From: GCA-2732755 sp965228265
GTDB taxonomy: Bacteria; Planctomycetota; Phycisphaerae; Phycisphaerales; UBA1924
DNA: 64,000 nucleotides
Reading direction: 5' to 3'
Assembly: GCA_965228265.1 (NCBI GenBank)
Contig: OZ245804.1
Location: forward strand, 1,178,001-1,242,000
Positions 8,252-19,344 of the stretch are shown piece by piece (position 1 is the stretch's first letter; every line of letters starts with the position of its first letter). The notes beneath the pieces are model-generated. The model did not search any database. It saw nothing but the letters and a program-made list of their open reading frames with translations, and was not told the origin of the DNA. The translations under genes were made by a program, and so were the position numbers.

Positions 8252-11200
8252 GTCTGCCCAGCTTCGGCGTCCGGAGGCCCGTGGTCGCGAACCTCGTGAT
8301 GTTCGCGATCCTCGCGGCGGGGGCGATCTTCGGCTTCACACTCAAACGCGAGTTCTTCCCCGAGGTGCGTCCGAATCTGGTCTCCGTCGCCGCCCCTTAT
8401 CCCGGCGCGAGCCCGGACGAGGTCGAGGACGCGCTCGCCAAACGCATCGAAGACGTCGTGGACGATCTCGACGACGTCGAGGAGATCAACACGACGGTCT
8501 CCGAGGGGCTGGCGGCGGTCACGATCGAGTTCGCCGAGGGCGTCGACATCGACGAGAAGGTCGCCGAGGTGAAGCGCGAGATGGACGCGCTGCAGGACCT
8601 GCCCGAGGAGTCCGAGCGCATCCGCGTCGAGAAGATCGAGCCCAACCTGCCCACGATCAACGTCTCTCTCTACGGCAGCGCGGACGAGCGCACCATGAAG
8701 CAGGCCATCAAGGCCATCCGCGACGACCTCAAACTCGTCCCGGGCATGGGCGACATCACGGTCTCGGGTGTGCGCGGCGACGAGGTGCTCGTCGAGGTGC
8801 GCCCCGAGGCGCTGATCCGCTACAACCTCAGCCTGCCGATGGTCGCCGACCGCATCCGAGCCGAGATGCAGGAGCTGCCGGGCGGCACGGTGAAGTCGAC
8901 CACGTCCAACACAGCCGTCCGCGTGCTCGGGGCGCAGGAACGGGCCGACCAGATCCGCCGGATCGTGGTCCGCGCCGATGCGGAGGGCTCGGTCGTTCGG
9001 CTCGGCGACATCGCCGGCATCACCGAGGGGTTTGTCGACGTCGACAAGCGTTCGCGTTTGAGCGGCGAGCCGGCGTTCTCGCTCACGGTCTTCAAGGTGG
9101 GCGATCAGGACGCGGTGCTGATCGCGGAGATGGTCAAGGCGTACGTCGCCGGCGCCAAGGGCGAGGAGATCGACCTCAACCTGCGCGAGCGGCTGGCGAT
9201 GCTGATGGCCAAAGGCCAGCGCGACAGCAAGCACAAGCAGGATGTGAAGAAAGCCCGCGAGCAGGGCAAGCCCGAGCCGCCGCTGCCGGAGATCGAGCCG
9301 GTCTCCTCGCGGCTCATGGCGTACAAGCTCGGTGTCGACCGGGCCGCGGCCGGGGGCATCCCGCCCGGGGCCACGATCGACTACACCACGGACCTGGCCA
9401 AGTTTATCGTGGGCCGACTCGATCTCCTGACGCGCAACGCGCTCTGGGGAGGATTGCTTGTCTTCGGGACCCTCGTGCTGCTGCTCAACTGGCGCGTCTC
9501 GTTCTGGGTGGCGCTGGGTCTGATCGTCTCGATGATGGGCACGCTCGCGGTGATGTACTTCGCGGGCATCTCGCTCAACCTGCTCACGATGTTCGGGCTG
9601 ATCGTGGTGCTGGGGCTGCTCGTCGATGACGCGATCGTGGTCGCCGAGAACATCACCGCCCGGCACGAGCAGGGCGAGACGGCTCAAGAAGCCGCGATCA
9701 ATGGCGCCGATCAGGTGGGCTGGCCCGTCGTTGCGACGGTCATCACAACGATCTGTGCGTTCCTGCCTCTGGCCCTGATCCAGGGTCAGATCGGCGACTT
9801 CCTCGAGGTGCTCCCGATCGTCGTGACCTGCGCTCTTGCGGTCTCCCTGCTCGAGTCGCTCTTCATCCTGCCCGCGCACATGGGCCACAGCCTGTCCCGC
9901 GCCGAGCGTGCCAGAAACAACGGCGGGAGCTGGCTGACACGCATCGAGGCGAAGTTCGACCGCGGCCGGGATCACTTCTTCAACCGCCTGCTGATCCCCA
10001 CATACGTCAGACTTCTGCGCAAAGCGGTCCGGTTCCGCTACATCTCTGTCGCGATCGCAGCGGCTGCGGTCCTCGGCTCCTTCGGCATGGTCGCCGGCGG
10101 ATTCGTTGAGTTCATCTTCATGGAGACGAGCGACTCCGAGACGATCAACGGCGAGCTGCGCATGCCCATCGGCACGCCCACCGATGTTACCGACGCGTAC
10201 CTGAATCGGATCGAGGAGGTCTGTCTCGCCCAGCCCGAGGTCGTGCACTGCTGGGCCGTCGCTGGAGAGTTCAGCTCGCTCGACGGCGGGGGCGGCGGCG
10301 AGCAGACGCACCTGGGCCAGATCATCCTCGAGATCATGCCCGTCGAAGAACGCGAAGCCCACGTGCCAAAGCTCCGAGCCTCGCCCGACCTCATCGAGGA
10401 CATCATGGCCGAGCTCGGCGAGATGCCCGGCATCAAGAGCTTCCGGCTCGAAGGCGTCGCCGGCGGGCCCGACGGCCCGGCGATCACGCTCACCGTGGTC
10501 GGCTCTTCCGAGCCGCTCATCACAAGAGCCGTCGAAGAGGTCAAGGCGACGATCTCCGCGTACCCAGGTGTCACGAACGTCACCGACGATTCCGACCGGG
10601 GTCAGCGCGAGCTGCGCCTGACGCTCCGTGACGGCGCAAGCGAGCTCGGCTTCACGACGGGCAATGTCGCCCAGCAGATCCGCGGCTCGGTCTACGGGCT
10701 CGAGCCCTACAACTTCGCGGGCGACGATGAAACCATCGACGTCCGCGTGACGCTGCCCAAGGCGTTCCGCTCGAGCCTGGCCAACATCGAGAGCATGTTC
10801 CTGATCGCGCCGGGCGGCCAGGCTGTCCCGCTGCCCGAGGTGGTGCAGGTCGAGGAGGTCGAGGGCTACGCGACCGTCCGGCGTCTCGACGGACGCCGCG
10901 CCGTCACCGTGACCGCCGATGTCGATCGGCAGTCCGGCGCGAACCCGGAAGCACTCACCGCCGCGTTCATGCCCGAGCTGCGCGAGATCGCCGCCCAGAT
11001 CCCCGGCGTGGAGGTCCTCCAGCGCGGCAGGCAGAAAGACGTCGCCGAGTCGTTTGCCACACTCCCGATCGGCATGCTCGTCGCGGCAGGTCTGATCTAC
11101 GTCACGCTCGCTTGGCTTTTCTCCAGCTACACCCAGCCGCTGGTGGTGATGTCAGCCATTCCCTTCGCGACGATCGGGATGATCTGGGGTCACTTCATCA

Positions 11201-11637
11201 TGGGCTACAGCATGACGTTCCTGTCGCTCATCGGGTTCGTGGCGCTGGCGGGCGTGGTGGTGAACGACTCGCTGATCTTCATGGAGTTTTTCAACGAACG
11301 CCGGGCGATGGGCATGGGTGTGCCCGACGCGTGCCTCGCCGCGGGCCGGGCGCGCGTGCGCGCGATCCTGCTGACAACGATCACCACCGTGCTCGGGCTC
11401 ATGCCGCTCATGCTCGAGACCAGCTTCCAGGCCAGGTTCCTCATCCCGATGGCGATCACGATCAGCTTCGGGCTGATCTCGGCGACCGTGATCATCCTTG
11501 TGGTGCTGCCGTGCCTGCTGATGGTGCTCGCCGACATCAAGGCGCTGGTCCACACGCTCTGGACCGGTCGCGTCGAGCACGGCACCACGGCGCCGGGCAT
11601 GGTGGGCGATGCCACCTCGGGCACCGTGCATCACTGA
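8248..11637 (+). CDS. RND-superfamily efflux pump, inner-membrane subunit
   Basis: Proton-driven transporter of 1129 residues, somewhat longer than the usual 1030-1050. GTG at 8248 overlaps the adaptor stop (GTGA); the family start LPSFGVRRPVVANLVM follows at once. The TM4 proton-relay pair Asp460-Asp461 is in GLLVDDAIVVAENI. The second half repeats the layout, with VVVNDSLIFMEFFNE in TM10. Compared with AcrB-type pumps there is a charged insertion at about residues 294-370, just before TM2 (KGQRDSKHKQDVKKAREQG and neighbours), which accounts for the extra length and would sit in the periplasmic part. Substrate is unknown. The frame is open to 8125 but that part lies inside the adaptor gene. 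Confidence 0.93.
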   Translation: MSLPSFGVRRPVVANLVMFAILAAGAIFGFTLKREFFPEVRPNLVSVAAPYPGASPDEVEDALAKRIEDVVDDLDDVEEINTTVSEGLAAVTIEFAEGVDIDEKVAEVKREMDALQDLPEESERIRVEKIEPNLPTINVSLYGSADERTMKQAIKAIRDDLKLVPGMGDITVSGVRGDEVLVEVRPEALIRYNLSLPMVADRIRAEMQELPGGTVKSTTSNTAVRVLGAQERADQIRRIVVRADAEGSVVRLGDIAGITEGFVDVDKRSRLSGEPAFSLTVFKVGDQDAVLIAEMVKAYVAGAKGEEIDLNLRERLAMLMAKGQRDSKHKQDVKKAREQGKPEPPLPEIEPVSSRLMAYKLGVDRAAAGGIPPGATIDYTTDLAKFIVGRLDLLTRNALWGGLLVFGTLVLLLNWRVSFWVALGLIVSMMGTLAVMYFAGISLNLLTMFGLIVVLGLLVDDAIVVAENITARHEQGETAQEAAINGADQVGWPVVATVITTICAFLPLALIQGQIGDFLEVLPIVVTCALAVSLLESLFILPAHMGHSLSRAERARNNGGSWLTRIEAKFDRGRDHFFNRLLIPTYVRLLRKAVRFRYISVAIAAAAVLGSFGMVAGGFVEFIFMETSDSETINGELRMPIGTPTDVTDAYLNRIEEVCLAQPEVVHCWAVAGEFSSLDGGGGGEQTHLGQIILEIMPVEEREAHVPKLRASPDLIEDIMAELGEMPGIKSFRLEGVAGGPDGPAITLTVVGSSEPLITRAVEEVKATISAYPGVTNVTDDSDRGQRELRLTLRDGASELGFTTGNVAQQIRGSVYGLEPYNFAGDDETIDVRVTLPKAFRSSLANIESMFLIAPGGQAVPLPEVVQVEEVEGYATVRRLDGRRAVTVTADVDRQSGANPEALTAAFMPELREIAAQIPGVEVLQRGRQKDVAESFATLPIGMLVAAGLIYVTLAWLFSSYTQPLVVMSAIPFATIGMIWGHFIMGYSMTFLSLIGFVALAGVVVNDSLIFMEFFNERRAMGMGVPDACLAAGRARVRAILLTTITTVLGLMPLMLETSFQARFLIPMAITISFGLISATVIILVVLPCLLMVLADIKALVHTLWTGRVEHGTTAPGMVGDATSGTVHH

Positions 11638-11647
11638 TCGCGATTCA

Positions 11648-11668
11648 GTGGTACGCCCCGCGTGCCAC
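11648..11668 (+). terminator. Weak hairpin after the RND pump gene
   Basis: GTGGTACG (11648-11655) pairs with CGTGCCAC (11661-11668) with one G-T wobble around a 5-base loop, 11 bases after the pump stop and before the convergent protease gene. It lacks a T tract, so terminator function is only a possibility. Confidence 0.3.
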
Positions 11669-11704
11669 GACCTGTCCGATCCCGGCAATCCGTGATGCGT
11701 GTGC

Positions 11705-13132
11705 TCAGCGCTCGGGATAGAGCGTGGTGCGTCCCTGGCGGTTGCCCCGCGCGACTTCCACGGTCACACCGTTTCTGCTGTTGCTCTTGGCGAAGATCGA
11801 CGCGAGCTCTTCCGAGTGCTCGATCTCGCGTCCCCCGACGCGGAGCAGGCGGTCCTGCGCGATCAGCCCCGCGCGCCTGGCGGGCGAGTCCGGGTGGACC
11901 TCGTAGATCAGAACGCCCTCGGCCTCTTGGTCGAAACCGAGATAGCCGTTGACCTCCGGGCGCAGCTCGATGACCGACATGCCGGTCTGGGGCAGCTCGA
12001 CCACCCCCAGCATCTCGCGCTCGTAGGTGGCAAACTCGGTCAGCCGGACCTTGGTCGTGTGCGCCTTGCCGTCGCGGATGTACGAGAGCTCGGCGGGTCG
12101 GTCGGTGCCCGAGATGGCGATCGAGTTGCGCAGGCGGTTGGAGCTGTCGATCTCGCGGCCGTCGAAGGCGTAGATGATGTCGCCCTCTTCGAGCCCGGCC
12201 TTGTCGGCGGGACTTCCGGGGAGCACGTCGGAGATCAGCACGCCCTCGGAATCGCCGAACATCGCGCGGTCCTCGGGGGTCAGGTCGGTCATCGTGACGC
12301 CGAGCCACCCTCGGACGACGCCCCCCGACTCGACGATGGAGCGCATCACGCGTTCGACGATCGCCGAGGGGATGGCAAAGCTGAGCCCGATCGACCCACC
12401 TCCGGATTTGCTGTAGATCGCGGTATTGATCCCGACGACCCTGCCGTCGAGATCGACCATGGGCCCGCCCGAGTTGCCCGGGTTGATCGCCGCGTCGGTC
12501 TGGATGAACTCCTCATACAGCACGCGTGGCTGGCGCGGGTTCATCCGCTGTGTCTGCTCGAGCACGCCCTGACGCCCCAGCGCACTGACGATGCCAGCGG
12601 TCACCGTGTTGGAGAGCCCAAACGGCGAGCCCACCGCCAGCACCCAGTCGCCCACCTCGAGCCCGTCCGAATCCCCGAACGACGCGGCGACAAGTTCCTC
12701 CGCGTCGATCTTCAGCACCGCGACGTCGGTCGCCGGGTCCGAGCCCACGACGTCGGCGAGGTAGCTCCGGCCGTCGTTCAGGCGGACCTCGAGCTGCTCG
12801 GCGTTGGCGATGACGTGGTTGTTCGTGATGACGTAGCCGTCCTCGCTGACGATCACACCCGAGCCGAGGCCCGAGTCCTGAAACGTCGCCTCGCCCCTGG
12901 CGATGATCCGCCCGAAGATGTCGCGCCGGACGGGGGTGATGAGGTTGCGCCTCTGAATGAAGACGACGCTCGGCTCGATTTCCTTGGCCGCCGCGTTGAA
13001 CGCGCGGGAAAGGCTGTGGGCCTGGCTTCGGCTCTGTTCGAGCTCATGATCCGTGCTAGAGGGCTGGCCAAGTGCGCCGGAGGCAAGAACCGTCAGAGAG
13101 AGCGAGAACGCAGCGATCAGTCTGGTGAGCAT
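11705..13132 (-). CDS. HtrA/DegP-type periplasmic serine protease with two PDZ domains
   Basis: An envelope quality-control protease of 475 residues. Signal peptide at residues 1-22 (MLTRLIAAFSLS to GALG). The trypsin-like domain (about 40-270) carries the full catalytic triad: His106 in NNHVIAN, Asp136 in DPATDVAVLK and Ser221 in NPGNSGGP. PDZ1 follows at about 275-370 (RGWLGVTMTDL) and PDZ2 at about 385-470 (GVLIYEVHPDSPARRAGL). This is the DegP/DegQ layout, so it may form trimer-based cages. The ATG at 13132 begins a good signal peptide; the frame extends 8 codons upstream. It lies downstream of queE on the same strand with a 75-base gap, and converges on the RND pump gene. Confidence 0.93.
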   Translation of the reverse strand: MLTRLIAAFSLSLTVLASGALGQPSSTDHELEQSRSQAHSLSRAFNAAAKEIEPSVVFIQRRNLITPVRRDIFGRIIARGEATFQDSGLGSGVIVSEDGYVITNNHVIANAEQLEVRLNDGRSYLADVVGSDPATDVAVLKIDAEELVAASFGDSDGLEVGDWVLAVGSPFGLSNTVTAGIVSALGRQGVLEQTQRMNPRQPRVLYEEFIQTDAAINPGNSGGPMVDLDGRVVGINTAIYSKSGGGSIGLSFAIPSAIVERVMRSIVESGGVVRGWLGVTMTDLTPEDRAMFGDSEGVLISDVLPGSPADKAGLEEGDIIYAFDGREIDSSNRLRNSIAISGTDRPAELSYIRDGKAHTTKVRLTEFATYEREMLGVVELPQTGMSVIELRPEVNGYLGFDQEAEGVLIYEVHPDSPARRAGLIAQDRLLRVGGREIEHSEELASIFAKSNSRNGVTVEVARGNRQGRTTLYPER

Positions 13133-13207
13133 GAATCTGATTCCCCTTGGGCCCACGTATCGCCCGGTGAGCCCCCATTGGGCGGATGCGCGAGCCGGGG
13201 CGTTCCG

Positions 13208-13924
13208 TCAGGTGCCCCGGGTGTCGCCGAACAAGTCTATGTGCAGCCTCCGGCAGTACCGCCAGCCCCGCTCGATGCACGCACGGACCACCCAATCCGT
13301 CGCTGCGGGCTCGGGCGGCTTCGTGCCCTCGGGCATCAGCATCACATCGCCCGGCTGCACCCCGGGCAACGCCGCCAGCAGCCCCTCTATTTCCGCCAGG
13401 TCGTGGGGCGAACTGACGACAAACTTCATCTGAATATCCGCAAAGTCCGCCGCGATGCGTCGCAGGACCGGGAGATTCAGCCGGCGTTCCTCGTGACGAT
13501 CGTGCCAGACGGCGAGCGGATCGCGCTCGTCCGTGCGCGAGGGTGTGGAGTTGGCGAGCTTCGGGCTGATGGACATCAGGTCGCAGGCGAGGTTCTTCCA
13601 TTCATCCGGATAGACGGTGCCCGCGGTCTCGATCGTGATGTGCATGCCCTGCTCGCGCAGCTTGGCGCACAGCTCGGGCAGTTCCTTGAAGATCATGGGC
13701 TCCCCGCCGGTGACGACCGCGTGGTGAACGCCGCTCTTGTGCGCCTCGTCCGCGAGATCCTCGATCGTGCGCTTGGTGCCCTCCGGGTTCCAGCTCGCGT
13801 AGGGCGTGTCGCACCAGGTGCAGCGGAGGTTGCACCCGGACAGGCGCACAAACCACGTCGGAACGCCCGTGAGTTTGCCCTCGCCTTGCAGGGACGTGAA
13901 GGTCTCGGAGATGAGCAGGCTCAC
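13208..13924 (-). CDS. queE: 7-carboxy-7-deazaguanine synthase (radical SAM)
   Basis: Converts 6-carboxytetrahydropterin to 7-carboxy-7-deazaguanine with S-adenosylmethionine and a [4Fe-4S] cluster, on the path to preQ0 and queuosine. The 238-residue protein has the cluster motif CNLRCTWC (Cys31, Cys35, Cys38; CX3CX2C), the early SLQGEG motif and the GGEP motif at about 73-76, all typical of QueE. It starts at GTG 13924, which overlaps the queC stop (GTGA), so the two are coupled. QueD and GCH1-like enzymes are not in the window. Length fits the family. Confidence 0.94.
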   Translation of the reverse strand: MSLLISETFTSLQGEGKLTGVPTWFVRLSGCNLRCTWCDTPYASWNPEGTKRTIEDLADEAHKSGVHHAVVTGGEPMIFKELPELCAKLREQGMHITIETAGTVYPDEWKNLACDLMSISPKLANSTPSRTDERDPLAVWHDRHEERRLNLPVLRRIAADFADIQMKFVVSSPHDLAEIEGLLAALPGVQPGDVMLMPEGTKPPEPAATDWVVRACIERGWRYCRRLHIDLFGDTRGT

Positions 13925-14607
13925 GCGTACCTCGTCGGGTCGGGGATGCCCGCCTGCTCGAAGCCTCGCTTGCGGAGTGTGCAGGAGTCGCATCGGCCGC
14001 AGGCCTTGCCCTCGGGCGAGGGGTCGTAGCAGGAGACGGTGAGGCTGTAGTCGACGCCGAGCTCGGTGCCGAGTCTGATGATCTCGGCCTTGGTCAGATC
14101 GATCAGCGGCGTGCGCACGGTCACGCCCTTGCCCTCGACGCCCGCCTTCGTCGCCAGATTCGCGGCGTTCTGAAACGAGGCGATGAACTCGCCCCGGCAA
14201 TCGGGGTAGCCCGAGTAGTCGAGCTGGTTCACGCCGATGTAGAGGTTCTGTGCGCCAAGCACCTCGCACAGACCGGTTGCCAGCGAGAGAAAGACAAGAT
14301 TGCGAGCCGGGACGTAGGTGACTGGGATCTCGGAGCTGATCTCGTGCTCGCCGCGGTCCTTTGGGACGTCGATGTTGTCGGTCAGGGCGCTGCCGCCGAA
14401 GGCGCGGAGATCGACGCGGATCGTGCGCACATCGGCGTGCATCGTCTCGGCGACGCGTTTGGAGGCGTCGAGTTCGCATCGGTGGCGCTGGCCGTAGTCG
14501 ATCGCGAGCCCGACTGGCGCAAAGCCGTCACGCTTGGCGACTGCCAGGCAGGTCGCGCTGTCGAGCCCGCCCGAGAGCAGGACCACGGCTGTGGGCGTCT
14601 CACTCAC
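13921..14607 (-). CDS. queC: 7-cyano-7-deazaguanine synthase
   Basis: ATP-dependent conversion of 7-carboxy-7-deazaguanine to preQ0, the step after QueE. The 228-residue protein has the PP-loop SGGLDS at residues 12-17 and a C-terminal zinc site built from Cys193, Cys203, Cys206 and Cys209 (CYDPS, then ACGRCDSCTLRKRGF). The GTG at 14607 was chosen because it starts 7 bases after the stop of the upstream reductase gene and leads directly into the family sequence; an ATG at 14670 would overlap that gene. Forms one transcription unit with the reductase and queE. Confidence 0.93.
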   Translation of the reverse strand: MSETPTAVVLLSGGLDSATCLAVAKRDGFAPVGLAIDYGQRHRCELDASKRVAETMHADVRTIRVDLRAFGGSALTDNIDVPKDRGEHEISSEIPVTYVPARNLVFLSLATGLCEVLGAQNLYIGVNQLDYSGYPDCRGEFIASFQNAANLATKAGVEGKGVTVRTPLIDLTKAEIIRLGTELGVDYSLTVSCYDPSPEGKACGRCDSCTLRKRGFEQAGIPDPTRYA

Positions 14608-14614
14608 GCGTTTC

Positions 14615-15193
14615 TCACTTCTTTCCGAGCGTATCGCAGGCCTTGACGAAGTTGTCCATGAGCCCTTCAAGGAGGCCGCGCGTGCGATCGTTCTTCAGGT
14701 TGCCGTCGTCACCGAAGGCCTCGTGCACTCCGCCGACGGAGACCATGCCGGGCACGACGTGGCACTGGATATTGCCCAGGATCTCGCGGACGTGGTCGAG
14801 CCCGCGCAGACCGCCGAGGGCACCGGGGGAGGCCGCGGTCAGTGCGACAATCTTGCCCGCGAAGCACTCGAGGGGCTTCTCGCCCTCCTTGGGCCTGCTT
14901 GCCCAGTCGATGGCGTTCTTGAGGGCCGCGGTGATGGAGCTGTTGTACTCGGGGCAGCCGATGATGAAGCCCTGGTGTGATTTGAGAAGTTCGCGGAATT
15001 CGAGCGCCTTGGCGGGGATGCCCGAGGCGTCCTCGTCGTCCTGGTTGTAGATGGGCATGGGGTAGTCGGCCAGCGTGATGACGGTGACCTCGGCGCCGCG
15101 TTTGCGGGCCTGCTCGGCTGCGTGCTCGACGAGTTGCTGGTTGTAGGAGTCTTTGCGCAGGCTGCCGGAGAAGGCGAGGATCTTCGAGGCCAT
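14615..15193 (-). CDS. NAD(P)H-dependent FMN reductase family protein
   Basis: A 192-residue flavodoxin-like oxidoreductase. The FMN phosphate-binding loop is FSGSLRKDSYN at residues 8-18, and the flavin-ring loop is GCPEYNSSITAALKNAIDW at about 78-96; this pattern marks the NADPH-dependent FMN reductase/ chromate-reductase group (SsuE, ChrR, YieF types). The ATG at 15193 has AAGGAAGAG about 5 bases upstream. It is the first gene of the unit with queC and queE. A direct role in queuosine synthesis is not known for the family; it might supply reduced flavin, or the linkage may be chance. Confidence 0.85.
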   Translation of the reverse strand: MASKILAFSGSLRKDSYNQQLVEHAAEQARKRGAEVTVITLADYPMPIYNQDDEDASGIPAKALEFRELLKSHQGFIIGCPEYNSSITAALKNAIDWASRPKEGEKPLECFAGKIVALTAASPGALGGLRGLDHVREILGNIQCHVVPGMVSVGGVHEAFGDDGNLKNDRTRGLLEGLMDNFVKACDTLGKK

Positions 15194-15277
15194 ATTCTCT
15201 TCCTTTCAAGACTGTTGACAACGCGTGACGCGCTTTGGTGCGTGTGTGAGTCGGATTCTAGTCGGATGCGCGCAAGA

Positions 15278-15305
15278 GCATCCCCGGGCGTCAACCCGGG
15301 GATGC
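15278..15305 (-). terminator. Strong 11-bp hairpin after the PEP-CTERM-like gene
   Basis: GCATCCCCGGG (15278-15288) pairs perfectly with CCCGGGGATGC (15295-15305) around CGTCAA, 31 bases beyond the stop of the minus-strand gene upstream. On the minus strand it is followed by TCTTGCG, a weak T tract. It probably ends that transcript. Confidence 0.55.
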
Positions 15306-15336
15306 GAGAGGGAAACCAGGTCTTGAGGGTGATGTG

Positions 15337-15942
15337 TTAGCGCCGGCGACGGCAGGCGACGAGTCCGCCGAGCCCGAGCAGTGCGGCCGAGGCGGGCGCG
15401 GGCACGGGGCGGAAGAGGAAGTTCGTGCCGAGGCGGGCGAGGTTGGTGGAATCGCCGGTCGGGAAGTTCAGTCCGCCGAGATCGCCGGCTTCCGGGAACA
15501 CGCCGTTGGTGGTCGGGTTGATCTCGGACGCGAGGCCGAGCGAGCTCGGTCCGCTGACGTAGCTGTCGCCGTCGTTGATGTCGTACACCGCGCCGATGGT
15601 GTAGCGTTCGCCCGGGCTGAGAACGACGTCTGCGACATCTGTGTAGGTGAACTGGCCGAGGACGCCGCCGCCGGGACCGGCGACACCCGAGGTGAGCAGG
15701 GTGCCTGAGGAGTCCCACAGACCGACTTCGTGGCTGGAGGTCAGCCCATCGAAGTCGCCGTTGAAGATGCCGATATCGGTCAGGATGATCGCGGTGTTGA
15801 CGTCGAATCTCCAGCCGACGACACCAGGCGAAGTCGCGTCCCAGGCGCCGAACTGCGCGCCGCCACTGAAGCTGGTGATGGCCTGTGCACCGGCGGAACC
15901 GGCGACTGCGATGACTGTTGCTGCTGCGAGTGCGCGTACCAT
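15337..15942 (-). CDS. Exported protein with PEP-CTERM-like sorting tail
   Basis: A 201-residue exported protein. Signal peptide MVRALAAATVIAVAGSAGAQ. The body (about 25-175) contains a DUF4082-like beta-sandwich pattern (ILTDIGIFNGDF, EVGLWDSSGTLL, GERYTIGAVY), usually an extracellular, possibly carbohydrate-binding, module. The C-terminus VPAPASAALLGLGG plus a short hydrophobic segment and RRRR is a PEP-CTERM-type tail as used by exosortase. The start at 15942 is fixed by GGAGGT 9 bases upstream; the frame is open 22 codons further. It lies 273 bases downstream of trmB on the same strand. No exosortase gene is in the window. Confidence 0.82.
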   Translation of the reverse strand: MVRALAAATVIAVAGSAGAQAITSFSGGAQFGAWDATSPGVVGWRFDVNTAIILTDIGIFNGDFDGLTSSHEVGLWDSSGTLLTSGVAGPGGGVLGQFTYTDVADVVLSPGERYTIGAVYDINDGDSYVSGPSSLGLASEINPTTNGVFPEAGDLGGLNFPTGDSTNLARLGTNFLFRPVPAPASAALLGLGGLVACRRRR

Positions 15943-16129
15943 AACTGTAATACCTCCACGAGTATGCACCGGCCGCGCCACTCCGAATGTACACAAGAGA
16001 TACGACACAACGGACCGAACGATCGGCCTGGTGCGGTGTCAGACGGTCGCATACGACGACCGCTCAACGTGTCCAATAAATGTCAATTATCACCCATGCC
16101 CGAGCGGGCTACCACGAGGACGATAACCA

Positions 16130-16157
16130 TTGGGGAGAGTACCCCAACTCGTTTGGG
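16130..16157 (-). other. Two mutually exclusive small hairpins in the trmB downstream gap
   Basis: TTGGGG (16130-16135) can pair with CCCCAA (16142-16147), but CCCAA can instead pair with the next TTGGG (about 16152-16156). The gap 15943-16215 holds no gene. This could be a trmB terminator remnant or an attenuator-like leader of the PEP-CTERM-like gene; stems are only 5-6 bp, so this is weak. The rest of the gap shows nothing I can name. Confidence 0.25.
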
Positions 16158-16215
16158 TGGCCAGAAAAATTCGGACACAACTGCCCGTTCTTGACACAAT
16201 GTGATTCGGGATGCT

Positions 16216-16950
16216 TCAGGCCGGCTTGACGAGCACGGTTGCGTGGAAATTTCTTCCCTCGCGACGGAACTTACGTTCGAAGTTGGTGCCCACGAGCTCG
16301 CCCTCGCCCGCTGAATCGGGTTTGGCGAAGGGTTTCTCGGTGAAGGCTGGGACGGGGCCTTCGTGGTGGGGGCAGGGGCCCGAGCCGCACCAGCGGTCGA
16401 AGTGAGCGCGGTCCCAGGCCCAGAGGTCGTCGTGGTCGGTGACCACGCGCAGCTCGCCGCCGGGCTTGAGCACGCGCCAGGCGTCGGCGAGGAAGCGGTC
16501 TTGGATCACGCGTTTTTTGTGGTGGCGTTTCTTGGGCCAGGGGTCGGAGAAGTAGAGGTGGATGACGTCGACGATCGCGCTTGGCATGCGCCAGCGGAGG
16601 ATCTCGGTCGCGTCGGTGCGCATGAGGCGGACGTTTCGGAGCTGCGCCCGCCGGACGCGGTCGGCGGCGTAGTTGCAGAACTCGCCCGCCCACTCGATGC
16701 CGAGGTAGTCCGTCTCGGGCGTGAGCGGCGCCTGCTGCATGAGAAAGGTGCCTTTGCCCGAGCCGATCTCGACCTCGAACCGTCTGTTGGGGTCGGCTTC
16801 GCGCGTGGTGAACCAGGTGCGCGGATCGATATACCCCGCTTCGGGGTTGGTCAGAATGTCATCGGGGAGCGGGCCGAGCTCCTCGTCGGAGACCATGACC
16901 ACGCCCGGGGCGATGTTGAGCGGGCGACCTCTTGAGAGTCCGAAAGACAT
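16216..16950 (-). CDS. trmB: tRNA (guanine-N7)-methyltransferase
   Basis: Methylates G46 of tRNA with S-adenosylmethionine. The 244-residue protein has the SAM-binding motif I, EVEIGSGKGTFL, at residues 59-70, and the TrmB signature YFSDPWPKKRHHKKR near residues 142-156, plus the C-terminal GTNFERKFRREG element that contacts tRNA. The N-terminal 50 residues are longer than in E. coli. ATG at 16950; no clear ribosome site. It is transcribed away from prkA with a 277-base gap between start codons that holds no recognisable gene. Confidence 0.94.
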   Translation of the reverse strand: MSFGLSRGRPLNIAPGVVMVSDEELGPLPDDILTNPEAGYIDPRTWFTTREADPNRRFEVEIGSGKGTFLMQQAPLTPETDYLGIEWAGEFCNYAADRVRRAQLRNVRLMRTDATEILRWRMPSAIVDVIHLYFSDPWPKKRHHKKRVIQDRFLADAWRVLKPGGELRVVTDHDDLWAWDRAHFDRWCGSGPCPHHEGPVPAFTEKPFAKPDSAGEGELVGTNFERKFRREGRNFHATVLVKPA

Positions 16951-17227
16951 GGGGCGAACTGTAGTAGGTTTGTCACCCCATTGAAACTGGTGGAATTATG
17001 TCAACCGCGCGGGGGTCTGGGACGTATTACCCTGTGGTGGGCGGCCATCAGGCCGAGTGGGCTTCAAGCAGCTCCGTGGGATTCCCGATAACCGCCCATG
17101 CGGCGCCCCGCGCCTCTGGTGCCGACGAGTGCTTCGCGGCCTCGATCGGACGGTCCAGCCAAGGCATCGACCACCGGCGGTCCTCCTGACCCCGGCGGGC
17201 GGTGAGGCGAGTGACACGGAGGGTCGC

Positions 17228-19336
<2,109 letters not shown>

Positions 19337-19344
19337 GTCAGCTG

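Noticed and set aside
16981..17040. TTGAAA box before prkA considered as promoter
   Set aside because: No acceptable -10 box at 16-18 bases; left out for lack of support.
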